Shown here in pieces: positions 38,975-49,612 of a stretch of 64,000 nt of DNA (position 1 is its first letter; each line of letters begins with the position of its first letter). The DNA comes from Ashinkailepas kermadecensis (taxonomy: Eukaryota; Arthropoda; Thecostraca; Neolepadidae): assembly GCA_034440615.1 (NCBI GenBank), contig JAOTOM010005150.1, positions 784,001-848,000 on the forward strand, read 5' to 3'. The position numbers were made by a program, and so were the translations under genes. The notes beneath the pieces are model-generated. The model saw only the letters and a program-made list of their open reading frames with translations, was not told the origin of the DNA and searched no databases.

Positions 38975-40985
38975 AGTGTTCAAACTTAATAAGAGCTGCA
39001 AGGGCCCACCCAGGTTAAGTCTGTAAATGGAAGATACCATAAACCTGGCAAAAAATCACTCATCACCCAAACCAACACCACATCTATAATTCCAAAGAAA
39101 CCATCCACCGACATCCCACACACCCATCAATGCCTATCTACCCTACCTATCCAGCCCTATTCACTTGATCCAGCGTAACACACGTGGCTCGAGTGCCCAA
39201 CCAATAATTTCCAAACCCCATCCTTGCCTGCTTAAAGGGGCCTGCACAGTGTGCACATACTTAGCATAAATATCACCACATCCACCACAAATTTGAACTC
39301 AAAAACAGGATTTTTCAACCAATAAATTTATTGACCCTATATTTAAATACCTTCAATGAGGATCCCCTCCCAAAAAAAACTAATCAGCAGGCAGCCTATT
39401 CCACTGATCAACGATCCTTTGATGGAAGACCTGTTGTCCCTTAACTGTCCTACACCTCGATTTGTCTAGCCTGAATTGACGACCCCTGGGCGATACTCTA
39501 AATAGAAGGGCATCATTCAGATTGACCTGATTTAGCCCTTTAAAGATTTTATACATTTCAATCATATCACTTGATAATCTCCTATACTTGTGAGAGCACA
39601 TATCTCATGCCATAAGCCTTTCCCCATATTATAAGTTGCCTAATCCACTGATGAGACTAGTGGCTTTGCGCTGCACTCTTTCTAGCATATCCATATATCT
39701 TTCTAAGTAAGGGCTCCATGCATGTACCGAATATTATAAGCGGGATCGCACTAGGCTAAGTACAGCTTGAATCATCCACAAATTTGATCAGCGAGTGTCA
39801 TCAGCAAATTTGAACACCTAATTCCTCAGCCCTACCACAATATTATTCCCCAATAGATAAAGAGAAGTTGCCCTAGAACAGAGCCCGGTGACAATCCACT
39901 CAGAACATCCTTCAATTCAGATTTACGCCCATTTAACACAACATTTTTCCATCCCCTTAACCAAGCTTCAATCCAACCTATAACTTTTCCATCAATTTCA
40001 TGCTACTCTAGTTGCTGAATTAGACGCCCATGTGGAACTTTATCAAAAGCTTTGCTAAAGTCCAAGTACACAACATCCATCCTGCTTTAATTGTCTACAT
40101 CATTAATTACATAGCCCATGAACTCCAATAGGTTAGCTAAACAAGATCTTCGAGATCGAAAGTCATGTTGAGTATCCCTTAAAAGGTTTTGCCTATCTAG
40201 ATGAGTCTTAATATTCTGTTTGACCAGTTTTTCTAGTACCTTGCACACTATTGAGGTCAAACTGACTGGCCTGTGGTTCCCTACACACTTCATACTTCTC
40301 TTTTTGAAAATTGGTACTATATTTGCATTTCGCCCATCTTCAGGTAATTCAGAATACTTCATAGACCGCCTGAAAAAGACACCTAGGGGAACTGCCAATG
40401 CTTTAGCACGCCCTACTAAGTAGCATATATATCCTCCGGCCCAGAAACTTTATTAGGTTTTGTATTCTGCAACTGTTTTTCCACAGCTTCTGTAGTTATT
40501 GTATGATCCTCCAACCTATCCCCTGCCATGGCATAACTTTCAGTTGTTTCCAATGTACCAGAGTGTTCTTTAGTAAAGACCGATGAGAATTGGTTGCTTA
40601 GGGACTCAACTATATCCCAATCATCAATCACTATTTCACCATCTACCTCCAGTGACCTTACACTACACTTTTTAGACATAAATTTGTAGAAGCTAAAGAA
40701 CATCTTAGCATTGCCTGCGGAACATGTTCTGCTTATTTGGTTTCAGCCAGTCTTTTAGATGCCCTAACACACCTAACTTTATTTCTAGCTATTCTGTACG
40801 CTTCTAGATTTTCTTCAGAGTTTGCATCTTTTAGTTCCTTAAATGCCTGCTTCTTTGATTCCAGTAAATGTGTTACTTCTTCGGTCAGCCATGAAGGATG
40901 CTTAACCTTGCTTAGTCTAATTTGCCTATTGTAAATGAACCTATCTTGACAGTAGTCATCGCTGATCCTGTCTCAATTAGATTTG
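38975..40985 (-). mobile_element. CR1/L2-like LINE, 5' truncated, copy 2 (inverted)
   Basis: Minus-strand copy of the LINE at 32.8-35.4 kb. Its 3' tail is CTTCCATTTACAGACTTAAC and GGGCCCTTGCAGCTCTTATT. At the 5' side it starts close to KHPSWLTEEV, without endonuclease, near 40985 and beside a perfect palindrome. More decayed than copy 1. Confidence 0.9.
39300..40980 (-). pseudogene. Decayed RT of CR1-like LINE copy 2
   Basis: Recognisable blocks: KHPSWLTEEVTHLLESKKQA (about 40900); the 40703-40416 frame with SLEVDGEIVIDDWDIVESLS; the 40398-40087 frame with NHRPVSLTSIVCKVLEKLVK and QHDFRSRRSCLANLLEFMGY; and the C-terminal frame 39601-39380 with GRQFRLDKSRCRTVKGQQVF. The palm between about 40080 and 39620 is broken by many stops. 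GVPQGS has become GLSPGS and the FADD box is not readable. Confidence 0.87.
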
Positions 40986-41015
40986 TGGCGCGAGAGGGCA
41001 CTGGCACGCTATAAC

Positions 41016-41043
41016 CATTGATCAGCCGGGTGGCTGATCAATG
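41016..41043. repeat. Perfect 12-bp-arm palindrome
   Basis: CATTGATCAGCC (41016-41027), loop GGGT, GGCTGATCAATG (41032-41043). It overlaps the first unit of the 75-bp array and lies about 30 bp from the truncated LINE end. Confidence 0.95.
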
Positions 41044-41255
41044 ATCGGGAACGGTGTGTTAGTGGAAAGGCGGCAGGGCGGGCAGCCGGGGAGACGTGGA
41101 CCACCCGGCTGATCAATGATCGGGAACGGTGTGTTGGTGGAAAGGCGGCAGGGCGAGCAGCCGGGGAGACGTGGACCACCCGGCTGATCAATGATCGGGA
41201 ACGGTGTGTTGGTGGAAAGGCGGCAGGGCGGGCAGCCGGGGAGAGGAGTCTGTCG
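41033..41255. repeat. 75-bp minisatellite, 3 copies
   Basis: GCTGATCAATGATCGGGAAC at 41033, 41108 and 41183, followed each time by GGCGGCAGGGCGGGCAGCC. Confidence 0.95.
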
Positions 41256-41540
41256 TGGGAGAGGACGCTGCTGCTACTACTGGCCAGCAGCAACAGCAGC
41301 AGCTAGGTTGGAAAATGGGCTGTTCCAGGATTTTTGGCATCCAGAACGTTATTATCCTCACATTTTTATTATTTGGAGATTGAATAGTGCTGTTTGAGAA
41401 TGAACTGCTTGATAAAGTGCATAAGATCACTAGGAAGTGCAAGAAGATATTATAATGTTCAGGATAGAAGAAAAATTTCACCTCCGTATTCGCTTATCCC
41501 AAAATTGTCCTCTCCACATCCATAATTACAACGCAGAAAT

Positions 41541-41765
41541 CCAACCATGGATCAGTTCAGAGACTAGTCCCATCACGCACACAACACACCCACGGCCAAC
41601 AGGTGACAGATGGAGACAGTCCAATATGTGCTGGAGAATCGCGAAATACAACCATGGATCAGTTCAGAGACTAGTCCCATCACGCACACAACACACCCAC
41701 GGCCAACAGGTGACAGATGGAGCCCGTCCAATATGTGCTAGAGAATCGCAAAATACAACCGCCGA
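41541..41765. repeat. 107-bp repeat, 2 copies
   Basis: CAACCATGGATCAGTTCAGA at about 41542 and 41649, with the following sequence through GTCCAATATGTGCT conserved. Confidence 0.94.
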
Positions 41766-41807
41766 ACAATCCAAGCGGGGGCGGCGGCGGGGCTCCGGCC
41801 CTCTGAC

Positions 41808-42915
41808 ACAGATCACACTGTCGATCAGTACTCACGTTGTCGTACGGCCACCACCAGCACGTGGCCTAGCTCGTGACATCAGATCACACTGTCAGCGATC
41901 AGCAGGTATCGTCACGTTGTCGTACGGCCACCACCAGCACGTGGTCTAGCTCGTGACATCAGATCACACTGTCAGCGATCAGCAGGTATCGTCACGTTGT
42001 CGTACGGCCACCACCAGCACGTGGTCCAGCTCGTGATATCAGACCACACTGTCAGCGATCAGCGGGTATCGTCACGTTGTCGTACGGCCACCACCAGCAC
42101 GTGGTCCAGCTCGTGACATCAGATCACACTGTCAGCGATCAGCAGGTATCGTCACGTTGTCGTACGGCCACCACCAGCACGTGGTCCAGCTCGTGATATC
42201 AGACCACACTGTCAGCGATCAGCAGGTATCGTCACGTTGTCGTACGGCCACCACCAGCACGTGGTCCAGCTCGTGACATCAGATCACACTGTCAGCGATC
42301 AGCAGGTATCGTCACGTTGTCGTACGGCCACCAGCAGCACGTGGTCCAGCTCGTGACATCAGACCACACTGTCAGCGATCAGCAGGTATCGTCACGTTGT
42401 CGTACGGCCACCAGCAGCACGTGGTCCAGCTCGTGACATCAGATCACACTGTCAGCGATCAGCAGGTATCGTCACGTTGTCGTACGGCCACCAGCAGCAC
42501 GTGGTCCAGCTCGTGACATCAGACCACACTGTCAGCGATCAGCAGGTATCGTCACGTTGCCGTACGGCCACCAGCAGCACGTGGTCCAGCTCGTGACATC
42601 AGATCACACAGTCAGCGATCAGCAGGTATCGTCACGTTGTCGTACGGCCACCAGCAGCACGTGGTCCAGCTCGTGACATCAGACCACACTGTCAGCGATC
42701 AGCAGGTATCGTCACGTTGTCGTACGGCCACCACCAGCACGTGGTCCAGCTCGTGACATCAGACCACACTGTCAGCGATCAGCAGGTATCGTCACGTTGC
42801 CATACGGCCACCAGCAGCACGTGGTCCAGCTCGTGACATCAGATCACACTGTCAGCGATCAGCAGGTATCGTCACGTTGCCATACGGCCACCACCAGCAC
42901 GTGGTCTAGCTCGCA
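41808..42915. repeat. 80-bp minisatellite, about 14 copies, dimeric order
   Basis: Exact 80-bp spacing of GTCACGTTGTCGTACGGCC and CAGCACGTGGTCCAGCTCGT. Each unit holds a CACGTG and an inverted GTCACG...CGTGAC pair. A T/C site (AGATCACAC or AGACCACAC) alternates copy by copy over much of the array, suggesting a 160-bp higher-order unit. Confidence 0.97.
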
Positions 42916-42919
42916 GCAT

Positions 42920-43135
42920 TGAAACAATAGGGCTAGATATGTATTGGTAGGGTTGTAGGATGTTGGTTGATAGTTTCTTTGGAATTTGGGATGTGGTATT
43001 GGTTGGGGTGCTGAGTATCTTTTTGTCCAGACTTTTAGTGTCTTCCCTTCACATGCTTAGCCCAGATGGGCCCCTGTAACTCCGATTAAGTCTGAAGACT
43101 GTATGACTGTATGACTTTGTGATTTTATGACCCTT
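42920..43135 (+). mobile_element. LINE 3' fragment
   Basis: GGGCTAGATATGTATTGGTAG, ATGCTTAGCCCAGATGGGCC and GATTAAGTCTGAAGAC followed by an ACTGTATG/ACTTTGTG short repeat tail. This matches the 3' ends of the CR1-like copies. It directly abuts the 80-bp array. Confidence 0.8.
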
Positions 43136-44899
43136 AGACCGATTCACGTCGGGATAGAATATCAATACAAAATTACAACAATGAATATAAGTTACAACAA
43201 TGAAGACGAACACACTTAACATACATCTAACCCAATTGCATCCATACGGTGTTACATGGCCATCGGAGATCTTGGTTGCGCTGTTGGAGAATATGTTGAA
43301 TGGGGTTGGGGTGGGGGGGGGGTCGCTTTATCTTCTCCGACCTAGATGGGTGAAGGGTACAATTTAACACTGGTTGACATTCCAGCACGGGAGTGCGTAC
43401 TTACTCCTCCCCCCCCCCCCCACCCCACCCCACCCTCCAGTATACAGAAATACCCCGGTGCACGGGATATTTCGTGACTGCATGAGGCCCCCAAAGTCAA
43501 ATTATCGGGAGAAACACCGCATTTCAGGAAAGAACTTCTGCACATTTGGTATCAGCCTTAGTGAGTGGATTCCCTTGCGTCAGTAACTGTCATCGTCCAG
43601 CGTACACAAAAGCGAACGTTGTGAGGAGATGAACCCGCACCACCATTTGGGTCTCAGTGAGCCACTAACTCAGCTAAGGCAGTAACTCGTGAGTAGCTAT
43701 ACCAGTATATCAGTCGGTGGCTCGTCCGGAAGCTGATACCGATATAATATCAGATGTACCACCAGCGAACTATCCGCACGTCTCCAAATAGTCAGGCGAT
43801 AATGTGCCCGTTCCGATAATACGCCGCGACGCCAACAGTAGCATTGCCTAAGCTCTATTTGCCACCGTATCGGTCACGAGATGATCAGTGTTTGATACAC
43901 CACGGAGGCCAGTCGCCTACCCAACTGGGGGGGGGGGGGCACCCCCCTACCCTGACGGTGGACGAAGGGCCGTGACCATCGATATCAACGGCAGGTTGAA
44001 GGATCCCAGAAACTGTTCGGGGTCCTGAGGTGCTACCCCCGCATCAGCCAAGGACCCTGCCTGAGGCGGACAGAGGTTCCTTAACAGTGTGAACCTGACA
44101 AACTCACAGAGCCCTCCCTGACCGTCAATATCGACCTTGACCGCCCGGGAAACCTGATCGTCCCATGACCCTGATCGTATCAGAACCCTAATCGTCTGAA
44201 GTCCTTCATCGTCCCAGGGTTCTGACAATCCTTCAGGGACCCGACTGAATTGGACTGCAGCCAATACTGATACTACGCTTATTGGCAACGACACAACTGT
44301 TCCGACATTACCGCCACGCACATTACTTCTACACAACACCCGTTTGTATGATCGAACTTACACGTCGAAGGAGAAAAGGCAGCGTCTTAAAATTGTTTTC
44401 GTGTAAAGTGGAGGTGGGACGAGGAGATGTAAAAAAAACCAGCTGATGTAAAAAAAATATGTGCAAATGTAGATTCATAATTCCTATTGAGTTATTTTTA
44501 TCATCTTCGTTGATTGTTTCATTATGGTGAAGATGTCAGTAGTGTATCTGCTGCCTTTACTAGACGGCAGTGCTGCTGGTAAATAAGCCATACACTCTTT
44601 CAAGGACATAAATGCCACTTATAACCTGTAACAATCTAATCATGTCAAAAAGGAATAAGTGATGTCAAAATAATTGTTTTTAATATAAGTCTCAACTCAA
44701 TTTTCAGAATTCCAGGACACTGGGGAAAGGGCACAATCATTTCATTATTCTATGCCCATGTAGACGTGGTAACAGCCATTTCGTGAGCTTTCACGTCATC
44801 GAGAATTTGGGAACGTGATGCGAATTGGGGCATTGAGGATGTTGGGGTTTTGACACTCTGGGGTTGTGATGTAAGCTCGTCGCAACGGACAGCCGTAAG
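43136..44899. other. Unique region
   Basis: About 1.75 kb with several G or C homopolymer runs (43310, 43410 and 43930). No gene recognised. Confidence 0.5.
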
Positions 44900-45235
44900 A
44901 CTGGAATACAGGTCGCTTTGTCGTAGTAGTGGTATATAGACTGGTCGCCGTAGTAGTGGTATGTAGACTGGCAGCCATAGTGGTGGTATGTTGGCTGGCG
45001 GCCTACATACCACCATGACATGTAGACTGGCGTGGCATGAAGACTGGCAGCTGTAGTAGTGGTATGTAGTCTGTCAGCCGTAGTAGTGGTATGTAGACTG
45101 GCAGCCACAGTGGTGGTATGTAGGCTGGCAGCCGTAGTAGTGGTATGTAGGCTGGCAGTCGTAGTAGTGGTGTGTAGGCTGGCAGCCGTAGTAGTGGTGT
45201 ATAGACTGGCAGCCGTAGTAGTTGTGCGCAGACAG
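44900..45235. repeat. 27-bp minisatellite, about 11 copies
   Basis: GTAGTAGTGGTATGTAGACTG with GCAGCC in 27-bp steps; irregular between 45000 and 45060. Confidence 0.92.
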
Positions 45236-45649
45236 TCTGCGGCGGCAGCGACCGCGGCGACGGCGGGCGGCCCGGGGAAGCGAGGAGCCCGAGATGACCA
45301 GACAGACAGACGCCGCACTCGTGAGCCACACGGCACCGGGCTCTCACCGGCCACAACTCGCTCAGCTGGTGACGCGGCACGCAGCCGTCTGGCCAGACGA
45401 CCAGCGGCCACTTAGATCACTCACAGAGCCCGGCCTACGGCGTGCCAAACAGCCTCCTCCGGCTCGGGAGGCCAGACGACCAGCAGCCACCTAGATTACT
45501 CATGGAACCCGGGTACTATATGTTTTTGGATGCAGCCTTGGCTCACCACATTGATTCTACTGAACACTTTCGCGTCAGCCGTTCATCCTATTCTGAGATT
45601 GCGGGGACGCGTCCCCTCTCCGGTGGCGACTCCCATTAGCGTCCTTGTG
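45236..45649. other. Unique GC-rich sequence
   Basis: About 410 bp; GCCACTTAGAT and CCACCTAGATT blocks indicate a small duplication near 45410 and 45490. No gene recognised. Confidence 0.45.
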
Positions 45650-46862
45650 CAAGTATCAGATACCGTGTGGCAGTGTCCGATACCGTGTGGCAGCGTCCGA
45701 TACCGTGTAGCAGTGTCAGATACCGTGTGGCAGCGGCAGATATCGCGTGGCAGTGTCAGATACCGTGTGGCAGCGGCAGATATCGCGTGGCAGTGTCAGA
45801 TACCGTGTAGCAGTAGCAGATACCGTGTAGCAGTAGCAGATACCGTGTGGCAGTGTGACATAACATGTGGTAGTGGCAGATACCGTGTGGCAATGCCAGA
45901 TATAATGTGGCGATGTCAGACACCGTGTGGCAGTGTCAGATACCATGTGGCAGTGTCTGATACCGTGTGGCAGTGGCAGATACCTTGTGGCAGTGTCAGA
46001 TATCGTATGGCAGTGTTACATAACATGTGGTAGTGTCAGATACCGTGTGGCAATGCCAGATAGAATGTGGCGATGTCAGATACCGTGTGGCAGTGTCAGA
46101 TACCGTGTGGCAGTGTCACATACCGTGTGACAGGGTCAGATACCGTGTGACAGCGTCACATAACGTGAGGCAGTGTCAGATACCACGTGGCAGTGTCAGA
46201 TACCGTGTGACAGTGTCAGATACCGTATGGCAGTGTTACATAACATGTGGTAGTGTCAGATACCGTGTGGCAATGCCAGATAGAATGTGGCGATGTCAGA
46301 TACCGTGTGACAGTGTCAGATACCGTGTGACAGTGTCAGATACCGTGTGACAGCGTCAGATACCGTGTGACAGCGTCAGATACCGTGTGACAGCGTCAGA
46401 TACCGTGTGACAGTGTCAGATACCGTGTGACAGTGTCAGATACCGTGTGACAGTGTCAGATACCGTGTGACAGTGTCAGATACCGTGTGACAGCGTCAGA
46501 TACCGTGTGACAGTGTCAGATACCGTGTGGCAGTGTCAGATACCGTGTGACAGCGTCAGATACCGTGTGACAGCGTCAGATGCCGTGTGACAGCGTCAGA
46601 TACCGTGTGACAACGTCAGATACCGTGTGGCGATCGATACCACGTGACGGTGTCGATACCGTGTGACAGCGTCAGATACCGTGTGACAGCGTCAGATACC
46701 GTGTGACAACGTCAGATACCGTGTGACAGCGTCAGATACCGTGTGGCAGTATCAGATACCACGTGACGGTGTCAGATACCGTGTGGCAGTGTCAGATACC
46801 GTGTGGCAGTATCAGATACCACGTGACGGTGTCAGATACCGTGTGGCAGTGGCAGATACCGT
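45650..46862. repeat. 20-bp minisatellite, about 60 copies
   Basis: CAGATACCGTGTGRCAGYGT repeated, with GG-type units mainly in the first half and GA-type units mainly in the second. Short blocks of several units are themselves repeated (about 46020-46080 and 46250-46310), so segmental duplication inside the array is visible. It lies in the presumed intron of the exon at 46973-47095. Confidence 0.97.
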
Positions 46863-46972
46863 GTGACAATGCCAAGTAGGATCAGTGGCGACGCCACGCA
46901 GTGCGCAGCTGTCTTGTGATATCGTCCGACTGGCCCACCATCTAGAGACGCTTCCCCTTGAGTGGTACTCAC

Positions 46973-47095
46973 CACTTTGAGATTGTCCAGCTCGCCAAGC
47001 CATGTCTGCAGCAGCGTCTCAGGGTCTTCCAAGCTGGACTCCTCGTTGTCGCTGTCGGGCTCCGCCTCCGAGTTGTAGGATGAGTCGTCCTCCAT
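46973..47095 (-). CDS. First coding exon, MIG-10/RIAM/lamellipodin-like adaptor (candidate)
   Basis: Reads 41 codons on the minus strand from ATG at 47095. The first 27 residues are acidic (Asp, Glu and Ser-rich), followed by LLQTWLGELDNLKV. The exon ends exactly at a codon with a strong donor, GTG|GTGAGTACC. An acceptor-like TGTTGCAG stands 4 bases before ATG (exon could start at 47099). An acidic start followed by a WLGELD.L helix is what I know from the N-terminus of lamellipodin and RIAM, which bind Ras-family GTPases and Ena/VASP and link them to actin. The match is short, and the RA, PH and proline-rich exons are not in the window. Continued reading past the donor has no family likeness. 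The next exons would lie at lower coordinates beyond the 20-bp array. Confidence 0.55.
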
Positions 47096-47131
47096 ATTTC
47101 TGCAACAGGTGGCATCAGGTCATGCTTGGTC

Positions 47132-47215
47132 AGGCCGGAGAAGGCTGGGTTGTCAAGTCACGTCAGACCAGGCCAGAGAAGGCTGGGCTGTCAAGTCATG
47201 TCAGGTCAGGACAGG
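47132..47215. repeat. 38-bp duplication upstream of the exon
   Basis: CCGGAGAAGGCTGGGTTGTC and CCAGAGAAGGCTGGGCTGTC occur 38 bp apart, with AAGTCACGTCAG/AAGTCATGTCAG after them. Confidence 0.85.
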
Positions 47216-47363
47216 TCGTTCCCCCAGTACGGCCTACTGCACGTTCGTACTCATGTACGGAAATTTTGGTCAGAGGCTGGTTTGCCAAAGATGTGGACTT
47301 CTTGATCCAAAGATGTGGACCAAGAAGAACTTGGTCTCATTTGCAACGCATTCCACTGCAAGG

Positions 47364-47480
47364 TGATATAGCGTCTCCAGACTCTCACGCCGATTGGTCA
47401 CGGGTGGACTCGGTAACCTCACCGCTAATGGGATTAGAGCTCACGACCCTACGATCAAGAACACCTTCCCGACTGAGGTA
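47364..47480 (-). mobile_element. SINE related to family 1, different head
   Basis: The minus strand ends ACCAATCGGCGTGAGAGTCTG and GAGACGCTATATC, as the body of family 1 does (CCAATCGGCGTGRGAGATTGG and GACGCTATATGACTC). The upstream tRNA-like head is different (GGGTCGTGAGCTCTAATCCC), and the family 1 terminal CCAATAACCAACC is lacking. Confidence 0.6.
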
Positions 47481-47654
47481 CTCAGACTTTCGACAAGTTT
47501 AAGCTACTTAGAAATCATAGTGTTCACTCGCCAGTAGGTTGATGGCAGCATTGCCGCACTGGGGAAGGGGTCACTGGAACAGAGGGTCACTGTCACGGCT
47601 GAGTGACCACGGCCCGAGTAGTAGCAGAAGCCGTGACGCAGAAGATATCTCTCA

Positions 47655-49285
47655 GCCGCCCTCAGTGATCGTCAGCCGCTCTCAGTGGCCAGTCAGCCAC
47701 TCTCAGTGGCCAGTCAGCAGCCCTCAGTGGCCAGTCAGCCGCCCTCAGTGGCCAGTCAGCCGCCCTCAGTGGCCAGTCAGCCGCCCTCAGTGGCCAGTCA
47801 GCAGCCCTCAGTGGCCAGTCAGCCGCTCTCAGTGGCCAGTCAGCCGCCCTCAGTGGCCAGTCAGCCGCCCTCAGTGGCCAGTCAGCCGCCCTCAGTGGCC
47901 AGTCAGCCACCCTCAGTGGCCCGGCAGCCGCCCTCAGTGGCCCGGCAGCCGCCCTCAGTGGCCCGGCAGCCACCCTCAGTGGCCAGTCAGCCGCCCTCAG
48001 TGGCCAGTCAGCCGCCCTCAGTGGCCAGTCAGCCGCTCTCAGTGGCCAGTCAGCCGCCCTCAGTGGCCAGTCAGCCACCCTCAGTGGCCAGTCAGCCGCT
48101 CTCAGTGGCCAGTCAGCCGCCCTCAGTGGCCCGTCAGCCACCCTCAGTGGCCAGTCAGCCGCCCTCAGTGGCCAGTCAGCAGCCCTCAGTGGCCAGTCAG
48201 CCGCTCTCAGTGGCCAGTCAGCCACCCTCAGTGGTCTATCAGACGCCCTCAGTGGCCAGTCAGTCACCCTCAGTGGCCACGGCAGCCACCCTCAGTGGCC
48301 CGTCAGCCGCCCTCAGTGGCCAGTCAGCCGCTCTCAGTGGTCGGTCAGCCGCCCTCAGTGGCCAGTCAGCAGCCCTCAGTGGCCAGTCAGCAGCCCTCAG
48401 TGGCCAGTCAGCCACCCTCAGTGGCCCGGCAGCCGCCCTCAGTGGCCCGGCAGCCACCCTCAGTGGCCAGTCAGCCGCCCTCAGTGGCCAGTCAGCAGCC
48501 CTCAGTGGCCAGTCAGCCGCTCTCAGTGGCCCGGCAGCCACCCTCAGTGGCCAGTCAGCAGCCCTCAGTGGCCCGGCAGCCACCCTCAGTGGCCCGGCAG
48601 CCGCCCTCAGTGGCCCGGCAGCCGCCCTCAGTGGCCAGTCAGCCGCCCTCAGTGGTCGGTCAGCCGCTCTCAGTGGCCAGTCAGCCACCCTCAGTGGCCA
48701 GTCAGCCGCCCTCAGTGGCCAGTCAGCCGCCCTCAGTGGCCAGTCAGCCACCCTCAGTGGCCCGGCAGCCACCCTCAGTGGCCCGGCAGCCGCCCTCAGT
48801 GGCCCGGCAGCCACCCTCAGTGGCCAGTCAGCCGCTCTCAGTGGCCAGTCAGCCGCTCTCAGTGGCCAGTCAGCCACCCTCAGTGGCCAGTCAGCCGCCC
48901 TCAGTGGCCAGTCAGCAGCCCTCAGTGGCCAGTCAGCCGCCCTCAGTGGCCAGTCAGCCGCCCTCAGTGGCCAGTCAGCCGCCCTCAGTGGCCAGTCAGC
49001 CGCTCTCAGTGGCCAGTCAGCCGCTCTCAGTGGCCAGTCAGTCACCCTCAGCGGTCATCAGACGCCCTCAGTGGCCCGGCAGCCACCCTCAGTGGCCAGT
49101 CAGCCGCCCTCAGTGGCCAGTCAGCCGCTCTCAGTGGTCGGTCAGCCGCTCTCAGTGGCCAGTCAGCCGCTCTCAGTGGCCCGTCAGCCGCCCTCAGTGG
49201 TCGGTCAGCCACTCTCAGTGGCCAGTCAGCCACCCTCAGTGGTCTGTCAGCCGCCCTCAGTGTCCCGTCATCCACATTCAGTGGT
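47655..49285. repeat. 21-bp minisatellite, about 77 copies
   Basis: CAGCCGCCCTCAGTGGCCAGT with variants CCACCC, CAGCCC and CCGCTC, and GGCCCGGCA. All three plus frames and at least one minus frame stay open (up to 601 codons) because 21 is a multiple of 3 and the unit lacks stops. Since unrelated frames are equally open, I do not call a protein. Confidence 0.97.
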
Positions 49286-49289
49286 CCGT

Positions 49290-49470
49290 CTGTTGTTTGT
49301 TTATCGGGTGGTTCACGACGCACTGTATGTATAATCACGGCTAATGGCGCCGCCCACACTGTTTTGCCGGTGGGCCGCGGGATTGGGAAATGTACCGAGC
49401 GGTGCGAGTGTTGAACCCGGGACCATTGTATCCAGAGCTAAACACTTTAACCACTCGGCTATCCCCACCC
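49290..49470 (-). mobile_element. tRNA-derived SINE, family 2
   Basis: The minus-strand head GGGGATAGCCGAGTGGTTAA is a good pol III A-box region of Leu/Ser tRNA type. GGGTTCAACACTC (49408-49418 region) is a decayed B box. The body contains CGGCAAAACAGTGTGGGCGG and the end GGTTCACGACGCA... reversed to GATAAACAAACAA. It is unrelated in sequence to family 1 and sits at the right edge of the 21-bp array. Confidence 0.75.
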
Positions 49471-49479
49471 CTCAGTAGC

Positions 49480-49612
49480 CGTCAGCCGTCCGTCAGTCGT
49501 CCTTAGCGGTCTGTCACCCACCCTCAGTGGCCCGTCAACTGCTCTCAGTAGCCCGTCAGTCACCCGTCAGTCGTCCGTCAGTCGCACTCAGTGGCCCGTC
49601 AGCCACCCCAGA
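49480..49612. repeat. Degenerate continuation of CAGT/CCGTCAGT array
   Basis: GCCCGTCAGTC and CCCTCAGTGGCCCGTCA words continue on the far side of the SINE in degenerate form, so the SINE interrupts or caps the 21-bp array. Confidence 0.75.

Noticed and set aside
40737..40934. Plus-strand frame of 65 codons
   Set aside because: Complement shadow of the LINE linker KHPSWLTEEV on the minus strand.
41808..42915. Regular direct repeats that could suggest a CRISPR array
   Set aside because: Repeats are contiguous 80-bp units with no unique spacers, and the genome is eukaryotic.
47539..49344. 601-codon plus-strand open frame with seven-residue repeats
   Set aside because: It is carried by the 21-bp array. 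Two other frames on plus and long frames on minus are equally open, and the unit simply lacks stops, so frame length is no evidence of a protein.
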